A stretch of 64,000 bases of DNA, taken from Calvatia gigantea. Lineage: Eukaryota > Basidiomycota > Agaricomycetes > Agaricales > Lycoperdaceae. Shown here piece by piece: positions 11,006 through 28,607 of the stretch. The notes beneath the pieces were generated by a model that worked only from the letters and a program-made list of their open reading frames with translations, was not told the DNA's origin and searched no databases. Position 1 is the first letter of the stretch. The number at the start of each line of letters is the position of its first letter. Made by a program: the position numbers and the translations under genes. The stretch covers positions 1,364,001 to 1,428,000 of the forward strand of contig JACAAK010000005.1 of NCBI GenBank assembly GCA_025093985.1, given 5' to 3'.

Positions 11006-11162
11006 ACATGAAACATCTGATTACTATGGTGTGGTAGTATGTGAGTCAGTATGAGTAGGCACTCAGAGATCACTGACACTAAAATAACTGAAACAGATAC
11101 ATGGTAGGAACAGTGATGAGAAGCAGCATGACAATGTGATGGGAATGGTAGAATCCACAACA
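11006..11162 (-). repeat. 5' LTR of element B, outer half
   Basis: Starts with the duplicated ACATG and continues GAAACATCTG..., matching the reverse complement of the 1369-1673 LTR. It ends AATCCACAACA at 11162, the outer terminus of the LTR. The next five bases (CTAAT, 11163-11167) would be the target duplication of element B; its partner is not in the window. Confidence 0.85.
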
Positions 11163-11578
11163 CTAATGTCAAACCTAAGGATGAATCACTTCCAGAGGAC
11201 TGGGATAAGATAACCATAGATTTGTTACTCATGTCTACCAATGTATCCATGCTTATCACTACTGGTCAAGTGAGCACTAGTAGCATAGTTACCAATGCAG
11301 ACCCAGAAAGGAGTAACACAGCTGCAGAACTTGGCTATAACAGTAACTCACCAGATATCAGAAACTTCACTGGGTATCTAAGGCCCCCAGAAACATAAAG
11401 ATTGTATGAAAAAGTATGAATGCCATGCTCAGAGATTCAATGTATCATCAATACAAAAATGATCAAAAATGTTGATTTGGGTTTAATCAAATTCAGATAA
11501 TACCCAGAAGTGTCAGGTGATGTACAATCAACTTTTCACCAAGGCAAATGTATCAGTAAGAGGAAAATATAGGTGGTC
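11163..11578. other. 3' flank of the ABC transporter gene next to the transposon nest
   Basis: About 0.4 kb between the nest and the transporter stop codon. A plus-strand frame from ~11162 to ~11395 stays open for some 78 codons (for example PKDESLPEDWDKITID) without a start or a known domain. It may be a chance frame or a scrap of another mobile element. Nothing else is recognisable. Confidence 0.4.
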
Positions 11579-17769
<6,191 letters not shown>

Positions 17770-18528
17770 AATTCATGTGCATTTCTGCCTAGTTATGGTG
17801 TGTATCTTAATTCCCTTTGGTTGGAACGAAGAACCTTATTTTCTCTTGAGCTCAACGCTTTGCCATTCTCGTCCATCGGATGGATATCGTGCAATCTCCA
17901 GCAAGAAGGAGGAAGGTGAGATTGCGACTAGCTCCATGGAAAAACTCACTGTTAAAATTTCGACAGTCCGGAGTTGAGTGGCATGGAGTAAGTGACCAGG
18001 AAAAGGATGGAATATTGGTCGCCAACTGATCTCTTGTCACATTCTTGGTACACCCCCTCTTCCCTGCCCCCCAATTTTCAAAAGTTCAATCTCGATACCC
18101 AACGGCAGTGCTACAGAATCCTTTCCAATCTCTTTATTAGTAGAACCTCTTTCACCAGAAAAATGACGGACACGGGCAATAACTTCCACCCACTGGGTGA
18201 ATATTTGACCAACTGACAAGGTACATTATCATCCTGGCTCCGTGGGGAGACCTATGTATGAAAATTGTCCTATACCTTTCAGGAAAAGCAGCGAGTTGTA
18301 GACACGTAAACCACAAGAGTTTCATTTCACATAGCTAAAGCAGTCTGTGATGCCCTCAACTCGAGGTTAAGTGGCCAAAACATCAAAGCATTGAATTTTA
18401 TTAACGGACACAAAACAACACGAAATAGAGATCAGGAAAGGAAAGGAGCAAAAGTACCTGAAGAAAAGGGATTGAATAAATCATCCAAAGAGTTACAGAG
18501 GAGAATTATCACAGATATTTAGATCGAA
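17770..18528. other. Intergenic: ABC transporter promoter and PAT1 3' side
   Basis: 760 bp between the start of the minus-strand transporter and the stop of minus-strand PAT1. It carries the transporter promoter and the PAT1 terminator region. Short frames exist but none has a domain or a plausible splice structure. Confidence 0.6.
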
Positions 18529-21500
18529 TCACAGAGCGATCTGCGAGCTATCGAGCCCAAGGGCATTCAAGAAGAGATTGACATTTCCCAACTTGGTGTT
18601 CCGCTCCTCTTCGGTCGTGAACCATCCTCGGCTCACGGCGAGAAGGTTATCTAAAATTTTTTCGCGAAGAGTAGCCACAAGAATCTGGTGCTGTTCTGGG
18701 TTACCGTGTAGTGCAAATGCAGCGAGAAATTGCCAGACGTGTTGATCTGCATTGTCGTATAGGGATGGCTGTTGACCCTGAGTTGGAGGTGTGACGATAC
18801 GGGAGGACGGGAATAAGGCCAGCATATGGGGACCAAGCAAGTCAAAGAGATGGTTGAACATATTACTCCTGGAAATTTAACATCAATCAAACGCTTGAAT
18901 ACGATGCAATTTGTCATGTACCATTGTTGTGCCTCCTCTGTTGTCGGTACATCAGTAATATCCTGAGTTCCGCTTGCAATACTCTGCTTTATTACTTCCA
19001 CGCGGCTCAGGAACAAAGTCAGCAGAGCCAATCCAGGCTGAATCATGATGAGCACTATTTCGGGAGCATAACGCAACCCGCTTACTTTTGTCCGTGCGAT
19101 AGCCGCAACATTACTGCGATCCAGCAGCAAGCCCAACAAGCCGGTGATCAAGCGGAGGTTAGATTTGGCCACAATTGGAAGAATGCTTTGCATGACACTG
19201 GCAAGGAACGCATTAGTCTGACGCTCGGCCTCTGCTCGCTCGGGGGTATCCTCTGTTGAATCCAGCAGAGGTGCAGCCCCAACAACGTCGAGTTGATCGA
19301 AGCAGGCAACCAGAAGCGTCAGCAGAGTCAACATGCGCTGAGAATTGAGGTGGCGGGTAAGGCGTGGGAGGATTTTCTTTCCCTTACTTGGTGCAAGTAT
19401 TGAAATGAAGGGATGGGGGTCACTAGACAACTTATCGCAATCACAGTCCGGGCGACATTTAACAAAGACAAACCTTATTTCAAGGGGTACAAGCACCCGT
19501 AGCTCATCCCAAACCTGGTCCATGAGAGCATCATAATCTTCTTGCCTAATGAAATCTCAGTGGATTATTCCAAACAAAATAACGTGGGGATAGACACACC
19601 ATGCCTGGTGCTGCTCCTGCTCTTCTTCTGGAAGTGGCTGATCCCTTTTGACTTGTTCGACATTGAGAATGAGATCATACAGCCCTTCAACTATTGTAAG
19701 GACCTCCCGGTGGGATAAGGGCTCCTTGCGGACTAAGTTGTCGCTCTATTACAGACATAAACAGGAGAAAGTATGATCCGTGCATGAACTTACGTCGGCG
19801 GCATCTCCCAAAGCTGCGCGACCAAGCTTAGCAGCTTCCGCAGCACCTTCTTTGGAAGCTTGAACTGATGCCTTTGAGATATGCGCATGGGCCGGGGACA
19901 TTGTAGGCGAATCGCCCGGTGTTGTATCGACTTGCAAGAGCTGGCGTGGAGCAGCCTTGTAACTACGGCCTGAAGTCTTTCCAAGAGCACCTTGCAAACT
20001 GTGCAAGGCTTAAAGCGCTGGCACTCAGCCGACAGCACGGGGAAAACAATTCAATGTTCAACACTCACAATGCAACCCCTTCTCTTCTTCTCTTTTCCTC
20101 GCATTACTCACAATCCTCTCCACTTGTTGCTCCATACGCTGCATGGCACTCGGCCGGCGGTAGCCCTTTTGGGAAGTCAGGCCAAGACCCACACCTCCAC
20201 CAGAACCAAACTTGAGGACTCTTTCATCCGACTGAAGACCCATCCTCGAACGTAAAATGGCACCATAAACCTGTGCATAGAAATCGTCTGCGTAAGGATC
20301 CTGGCTGACGAGCTGCGAGACTTGGATCCGAGTGATAAAGTCCTTATCTGATTGCGTCATGAGATCGTTATAACGAGACTAGAACCCATGTAAGTTGAGT
20401 ATCACAAGAACGGAAGGCGGATGTCAAGTACCATGTGGGCAATCTTGGCCGCCTTCCTACGCCTTTTCTCCTCCATCTTCTCGGCCTCAAGTATCTTTCG
20501 CATAGCTTCGGCTCGTAGTGCCTCCTGTTGATCTGACTGTTTGGGAGTCGCTGTTTGTATCTCCCGCATAAACTCAGCCTGTGCCATTTCGGAAAGGAGA
20601 CGCTGCTGAAGCTGGATATTTTGAGGGGCGAAATCCTGATTCATGTTATTAAATTGATTGAAAGCGGGTGATTCTGAACGGTGCTTGCGTTGCTGCTGAT
20701 GAAGTAGTTGAGCAGCTTGCATCTCGTAGTCCGTCGGACCAGCCAGGCGTCGTCTTGGCTCACCGGCGGCAGCCTGCTGCTGCAATGAAAGATTATTCAC
20801 CAACTGACGTTGGAGCTCCTCCATCTGGAGTTGCTCTTGCTGTTGTTGCTGCAGCTGAAGAAGTTGACGTTGATGTTCGAAGAACCGGGGAGATTGAGAG
20901 ACTGGGAGCATGCGGGGGGGTGGGGTTCGTTGTTGCAATTGTTGGTGCTGGATGAGATGCTGAAGTTGGAGGCGCTGTTGCTCTTGCTGCTGCACCTGGA
21001 ACAACTCGCGAGCACGCTCCCTATCAGAGAGCAACCGCCCTTGTCCTTCAAGCAACAGTATACGTCGCTGCTCCTGCTCTAACAAGATCCGCCTTTGCTC
21101 CTGTTCCAGTAGGTGCTGGTCGCGTTCCGTCACCCTTGGGTCCTCGTCATAGAAATGGCGGCGAGCATCTTGCTCCTGAGCTTGGCGTGCAAGTTCTAAC
21201 AGGTATCGTTCCTCTTGTGGGCGAAAGCGCATTTCTTGGATTGGCTGGTTCTGTTGCTGCGACGGCCTTGATGTAGTTCCTTGGAGGCGGTTCTGTTGGA
21301 CAGCGAGCCGCATCTGGTCCTCTACTTCTTGCAGTGTTGGTATCTTTCCGAGTTCCGGGACGTACCCAGTAGACTGAGGTCGACCAACGGTGGGAGACGC
21401 TGAAGCAGATCCCAAAGCGCCAGTAAAAGGAGTCCGGTTAGAAGCGAGTCCCGACAACGCGGAGCGACCTGCGCCATTCGTTCGGGGAAGGACAGAAAAC

Positions 21501-21989
21501 GGGGACTTGTTATCCCAAATGGCCTCCAAAGACTGAGCTGTGGGGCGTGTAGCTGATTTGGATGAATTAGAGGTCGCTATCAGTAGCAGGTGGAAGCAAC
21601 TCTTACACCATTCAACCGAAGGTTCATCCACTTGCTGTTCGTAAATCACGGCCGTAGGTGGAGTCTGCTCTCGCAGAGGCGATTGGCCCCGCCTTGGGAG
21701 TAGCTCAGCGGACCTACGATGGTCGTCCGGGAGGGCAGGGTTAGAGAAATCAAAGTCTTTCCCTAGTCACACAAGTTCAGGACCGAAAAATTGAGCCTAA
21801 AATGCTGGATGGAATAAGCCAAATCTTACCGACTGTCCCAACGCTCCCAAAAGTCTCATCGTTAAAATCATCCCCGCCCTCTTGAAGTGCATCACCCAAG
21901 CCATCATATGACTCTTCGCCCCAGGTGTAAACTGCGACATTTTCATGCCTTTTGTCTAGATCTGTCTGCGGAAAATCTATAAATGACAT
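18529..21989 (-). CDS. PAT1: PAT1, decapping activator / P-body scaffold
   Basis: Pat1 links mRNA deadenylation to decapping through Lsm1-7, Dcp2 and Dhh1. The first exon (21830-21989, ATG at 21989) reads MSFIDFPQTDL and contains the conserved GLGDALQEGGDDFNDETFG. Next exons give GKDFDFSNPALPDDHRRSAE and AIWDNKSPFSV, then a ~300-residue Gln/Leu-rich region (20450-21400) and a helical block with MTQSDKDFITRIQ and DDFYAQVY (20058-20360). The C-terminal superhelical domain ends LGNVNLFLNALGLDSSQIAL before the stop at 18529. Introns are short and join frames cleanly. The Gln-rich stretch includes a near-exact tandem repeat of LLEQEQRRI. Similarity to fungal PAT1 at both ends makes the call firm. 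Confidence 0.92.
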
Positions 21990-22217
21990 GACAGCATGAA
22001 GCTAGGATGGGGTGGAAGAGTAAAAAGGGTGGAAGATGCGGCCAGGGCGGCCAGGAAGATGTTTACATAGTACTTAATGCCTCGGTCAGCAATTTCTTCT
22101 CAGCGCCAAACACGCCAAAACTATGGCTCATTATCCACCGGCAACCTCGCATGGATAGAAAGTTCTGTGTACACGGACACACTCACCAGTCCAGAGAATG
22201 GCAGCACGGTAATTACT

Positions 22218-22700
22218 CTCACCTATGCCACTCTCAACACTTATGGTGACGTTTTGCAGTAAGGTGTCTAGTCTCGTAGATGCTTAGTTCAGGTCAAGTT
22301 GCACCGTGTGGATGGCTTAACCCTGTCTTTCTTGATTGCAAAAGAAAAATATGTCGCTGGATAATTCAATATTTACATATCTAATTCCCTGGTCACATTC
22401 TCAGAAAGCTCTGCCACTCCACCGACCAGGTATTCCAGAATAGCCGCGAAGTACACCAAGCTAAGACGTCACGCACGTCAGTCAAGCCTCGACGACCATA
22501 TGCAGGGATGCTAACTCGCAGCAGCCAACTTGACCTTCTGCTCAGGTGTCGGGAAGCTGTGCGTTTGCTTCCTGGTGCGCCCAACAAGGAAGATAAACCT
22601 AATTTCCCAGCCCAATTCCATCTTCTTATTGCCTCTCCTTCTCTGAGGCTCCACTAATGGTTTTATCAGGACAAGTCGCCGGCGGGTAAAAGCCCTCAAA
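22218..22700 (-). pseudogene. Broken histone H2A-like copy
   Basis: On the minus strand, pieces of a histone H2A fold follow one another in order. FIFLVGRTRKQ (~22570-22604) stands at the FPVGR-helix start. LVYFAAILEYL and then AELSENVTRELD (exon about 22377-22460, with plausible AG and GT ends) match the central helix. VKPSTRCNL stands where H2A.Z has RITPRHLQL, and LDTLLQNVTISVESGI (22218-22275) matches the docking region. Between the last two there are stops in the needed frames and no GT donor to splice them out, so a frameshift or decay is likely. The acidic DEEL segment is lost. It lies next to, and in the same direction as, the open H2A-like gene at 22845-23389. Identified from motif order only. 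Confidence 0.6.
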
Positions 22701-22844
22701 AATACCCCCTTCCATGCCTGGGTTGCTTGTAAATGACATTTGCATATGTAGGGTCCAGAGGGGATTCAAAGAGCTGAAAGTGACACAGCTCTAAATTGTC
22801 TCCAAAGAAGTTGGGGATGGTTAAATTATATGGCAAACCTAAAG

Positions 22845-23389
22845 CTAGAGCATAAGTATAATCGATTTAGCATAGTTTTTCCGTTCCCTTTCCACCGATA
22901 AACTTTGGAAGGCCTCACAGAGGTCCCACTCTTTTGTGCGGTGTTTCACCTCTTGCATCGGAGTTCTTGAGAGAAGGTTGTTCAACATCTGTCGAAGCCT
23001 ACAGCAATGGTGCGTCATGGAATGAACATCGCAATGAGTTTCCACTCACTCTTGATCTTCCCAAAATACGCGTTGTAAATGGGTTGGTTGGATGATATTT
23101 GAAACAGACAGCGCCACTTCCGGAGAATTGACCAAGCCCGCCTGTTCCAGTATCTCCGCGCATAAATATTCAATGATGGCACTAAGGAAAACTATCTTCT
23201 GTGGGTTTCAACCGTCGTGGCGTATTGGCAATGAAACAACTACCTGCCGCCTCGTCCGTGACGAACACTTTTGGCTTCGTCCTTGCCCGGCATTGGCGTT
23301 GTATGTCCCCGACAGGAAACTTCATTCCCACATCAAATCCCCGAGATGTGAGGTATTTCCGCTTCTTGTCGGAGTACCGGAAGACTTGA
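22845..23389 (-). CDS. Highly divergent histone H2A(.Z)-like protein, 5' end unresolved
   Basis: Three exons with GT-AG ends join in frame: 23244-23389, 23050-23191 and 22845-22998. They encode a histone fold: KFPVGDIQRQCRART (alpha-1, spaced as in H2A.Z), AAVFLSAIIEYLCAEILEQAG (central helix, with the three Glu of the nucleosome acidic patch), then IIQPTHLQRVF and WEDQELRQMLNNLL (alpha-3/alpha-C). Normal H2A would have FPVGR, PRHLQLAI and DEELNKLL, so Arg-to-Asp and other changes sit at usually invariant DNA- or patch-facing sites. The C-terminus has ~40 extra residues, not the H2A docking tail. No convincing first exon was found; translation may start at the Met before KFPVG, which would leave no N-terminal tail. 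Nuclear role is inferred, not shown; a decaying gene is the alternative. Confidence 0.65.
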
Positions 23390-23917
23390 CTGCAAAGAAA
23401 GAAGCGCGTGAATCAGCTGGTGATCAGAACAAGTAGGAAGATGATACTATGGTGGCCGAGCGATGGGGGAGATGGCGCCCTAGCAATTAGGTCAGTCTCA
23501 GTATCCCCGTTCACTTAGCAGAGAGGTGCCATCCATACCATTATGTGCTCAGATGTCAAGAAAGAGGAAGGGGAAAGCTGAAGCGGCAGTGGGGGGGCGT
23601 CCGTATTTAATATTTAATCTTGGAGCTCATTTAGCACGTGTACGCGACGCGAACACTTCTTTCCACGTGAATGTTGTATGACTGTAATAGGCAGGCAGTG
23701 GTCATCATCAACACTGATGGCATTGGGTCTCCAACCCTTGTTGGCACGAGGCAGCCTGCAATAATTCCATCGACGGCGATAAAACACGCTTTTTACACTC
23801 TGAATAGGCCCTCTGCATACCTTGCCAGCACGCACACCTCACCTCGCCAGACCCTGCGACCCATAAACACTCCGTCCACCCTCGTTTACTCCGCACACTG
23901 TCACTCTTTTTAAAGTC
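23390..23917. promoter_or_regulatory. Divergent intergenic region, H2A-like gene / M50 protease
   Basis: 528 bp between minus-strand and plus-strand genes. It should hold both promoters and perhaps the missing first exon of the H2A-like gene. An A/T-rich TATTTAATATTTAATC lies at ~23605-23620. An intron-like acceptor (TTTGCAG on the minus strand) precedes base 23389, which implies an upstream exon somewhere here. No regulatory motif can be assigned. Confidence 0.4.
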
Positions 23918-25442
23918 ATGGCTTCCATCACACGCAGACCTATCGCTCCTCCCATGCCTAGTATAACCGCTGCTACCCAAAACCCTTTACAACCCTCAAG
24001 CGACCAGGTGAAGCTTTTCCCTTTTTTGCCCCTGCACCACACCTGCTTATTTAGTTCCGTTACGAATCATGTCTCCACGACGTTGCCTACAGGTGGTGGT
24101 GCTATATGTGGTACGACACCTGTCAACTATTAGTTTTGTACAATATCATCAGCTCGAGTCTTTAAGATCGTCGCAATGGCCGTTATCATATTCGGCTTCT
24201 GGAACGTGCCCATCGTTCGGAACCTCATCAATCCCTTGAAGCTGTTTACCATCGGCTGGCATGAGCTCTGTCATATCATAGCCGTATGTCACCCCTTGTC
24301 GGTTCTCTCTTCAATTCTTATCATTTCCAGGCTGTCCTGACAGGTGGGCGAGTATTGAAAATCACAATAGATCCTCATGTCGGAGGAGCGACAATCGTTG
24401 AGGGTGGGATCCCAACTCTGATACTTTCAGCGGGCTACATTGGCTCTACATTATTTGGTGGAGTCTTTATCCTGGCAGGATGGACAACTCTTGTGGCGAA
24501 GATCATGAGTTTCGTGCTAGGCATAGGGCTCCTTATGCCTCTAGCGCTTGTGCGCGACAAGCTGTACGCACATCCTTCCAAATTAGCACCCGTTCTGACG
24601 GACACATTCAGGACGATTGTGCTCACTTTTCTATATGAGGGGTTGTTGATTGGGTTTTGGTTCATAAATCATGCGTGCGTAGGCCGTCCCAATCCACTCA
24701 CAGATAGTACTTCCCGTTGTTTACGAGGGCACAGACAGGCATTGCGCTGGTACTGCTTATTCATTGGTGTCATGAAGTAAGCCTCTGGATTTGTCCGTTT
24801 GCGAATTTGAAACTACATTTCTAGCAGTGCCCTCTTCGTCATTTGTAGGTCCGACAGCCTCACTTCATGTATGAGTCTTACCTCCCGTAGGGGATGTGGC
24901 CGATGATCGGTTCTTCCACAAAACAAACGACTCTGATGCCGCTCAATTTTCAATTCTATATCCGAAGATTCCAACCCACGGTGAGTTAATCCAAGTTGAC
25001 TCTTAAAGCAGGAACCTGACAGCGGTCTGGTTTTCCAGTTTGGGCAACATTTTGGATCATTTTCCAGCTCGGAGGGCTTGCTGGTTTTGCACTGCTGGGT
25101 ATTTATGCATTCAAGGTGCGTGCTTTGGATCTAAGGCCCGAGCTGGTTTCCGAAGCTGGTTTTGCAGATGACCCAAGACGAAATGGACGCACAAGCAGGT
25201 TTGTAGCTTTTTACTCCCATGGGTTTGGATAGCCCTGAATCCTCCGTTGCAGCGAGCTTTCTTCCGACCCGGTAATTTACACTAAACATATTGTAGACTT
25301 TATGGACCTGTTTATCTGTACGCCCTTGGCTCATGTCTATCCGAACACTTTTGCATACTCAACCTATAGCATGTCGTGTATTATTAGTGTCAACCCTGGC
25401 CTCCGAATGACACACTGTCTCCATGTGTATTATTATGGATAA
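23918..25442 (+). CDS. Peptidase M50B-like membrane metalloprotease
   Basis: A multi-exon gene with ATG at 23918 (MASITRRPIAPP). Exon 2 (from ~24134) contains a hydrophobic segment and the zinc motif HELCH (HExxH) in GWHELCHIIA. Exon 3 gives AVLTGGRVLKITIDPHVGGA and ILSAGYIGSTLFGG, then several membrane helices. Frame-keeping introns lead through ALRWYCLFIGVM, WDVADDRFFHKTNDSDA and WIIFQLGGLAGFALLGIYAFK to a stop near 25440. This layout is that of the fungal/plant PF13398 (peptidase M50B-like) family, predicted integral-membrane proteins whose substrates are largely unknown. The last short exon (from ~25293) is the least certain. Confidence 0.85.
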
Positions 25443-25609
25443 ATCAGGGAAATTCTGGGAACAGGCCAAACAACCTTATCGGTGACTGGTCAAACCCAAT
25501 GAGACCAGAATAACGAAACGCAATGTTCAAGAGATTCGGTCGAAGATAAGGATAAGTTATGCATGAAAATAAGAGTGGAGGGTTAGTTAAAATCTAACAG
25601 AGCACTAGA

Positions 25610-26299
25610 CTATTTTCGAGCTGCTCGCCGTATGAGACCTGCAAGGAGTATGGTGCCTAGTGCCGCTGCCCCGCCCGCGATCGCCATGCCAATATAACCC
25701 TCTGTCCCCGGAATTATTAGTCAAGGGTTTGCAGAAAAAAGTTGCACTAAGTCGACGTACCCTTTGTGACTGCTTTATCAATCAGCTGCGACAACGACTG
25801 CGCCTGAAGGTTTGAGGGTTCCCTTTCAAGGAGCAGACCTAAGAAAATTCAAACCGGGTGGATTTTAAGGGGGTTGGAAGGAGACCTTACCATTGAAGCG
25901 TTTGGCTTCTTCATAATTGGCCATTTTGTAGTGTCCAAGAGCTAAATAGTACAGACATTCTCTTCGCCGGGTAGACTCTGCTTTGTAGATCTCTAGGCGA
26001 GACGGATGATGTCAGAGGATGGTTGGCCGAGCGAGAGGATTTTGTACCCTGAAGCAATCGCACACCCTCGACCTGGTGCTCGCGTATTGGGCTCTTCACA
26101 AGACCCCAGGCATAGTTGAATTTAGTCTGGGTGGTGACATGGGCCTGAGCGAGTTCCTTCTGGTACTGGAGGCGCAGGACCTGTGAAGGAATGCGTCAAT
26201 GGAGGCAATAAGTAACGCAGGGATATAAATTATTACCTCGAGTTCATCATACGAAAGAGAGACCTGTGCATCTGCGGCATAGGGTAGTTCGGTGGGCAT
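25610..26299 (-). CDS. FIS1: FIS1, mitochondrial/peroxisomal fission adaptor
   Basis: Fis1 is a tail-anchored outer-membrane protein that helps recruit the dynamin fission machinery. ATG at 26299 gives [15 protein letters not shown]. Five exons follow, with TPR-like helices: [47 protein letters not shown] and EEAKRFN, then [12 protein letters not shown]. The last exon encodes the tail anchor [20 protein letters not shown] followed by RRAARK. Total length of ~150 residues is normal for the family. It is divergent to the U2AF gene with only ~100 bp between start codons. Confidence 0.95.
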
Positions 26300-26398
26300 T
26301 GTGCTTGTGAGGAGGGAGGAAGAGCAGTTGAACGGTGAACCCAGTGCGGAGTTTGAAATACATCTTTTCTCTCAACCACTCTCGTCCAACGCGTCAAC
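26300..26398. promoter_or_regulatory. Very short shared promoter, FIS1 / U2AF
   Basis: Only 99 bp separate the two divergent ATGs (FIS1 at 26299 minus, U2AF at 26399 plus). Promoter elements of at least one gene must overlap the other's leader. No TATA box is evident; a TTTTCTCTCAACCACTCTCG pyrimidine-rich stretch precedes the U2AF start. Confidence 0.55.
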
Positions 26399-28424
<2,026 letters not shown>

Positions 28425-28607
28425 TTTATTATATAGGCATTATGTCCTTGTCTGCCAGCCTATTGCTCTTCGTAGTAATATAAGTAGTTCCTGTCCCAGC
28501 AAGCATTGCAAACACACAGCCGGTGCCTGATGTGGCTAATAATACCCACACGTCTGTCGTTTGCGCAAAAACCTCAACGTTCTCACATTCTCCCAGAACA
28601 TTCTTTC

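Larger units (their letters stand above)
1674..11162 (-). mobile_element. Ty3/gypsy element B (older host of the nest), 5' part, interrupted
   Basis: A minus-strand element read from its 5' LTR (11162 down to 11011, then 4065 down to 3898) through gag (3818-2631), protease (2539-2283) and early pol (1977-1674). It is cut by element C inside its 5' LTR, by a solo LTR just after the protease, and by element A at 1673/1674. Rejoining the frame across the solo LTR restores a continuous protease-to-RT linker. This shows that B was present before the other insertions. The rest of its pol and 3' LTR are outside the window or lost. Confidence 0.85.

Noticed and set aside
20668..21082. Plus-strand frames rich in Leu/Glu opposite PAT1
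   Set aside because: Complement of the Gln/Leu repeats; low-complexity shadow.
22981..23045. Met at 23045 as start of a 66-residue protein
   Set aside because: The first codons lie in an intron. The downstream part is the last exon of the H2A-like gene.
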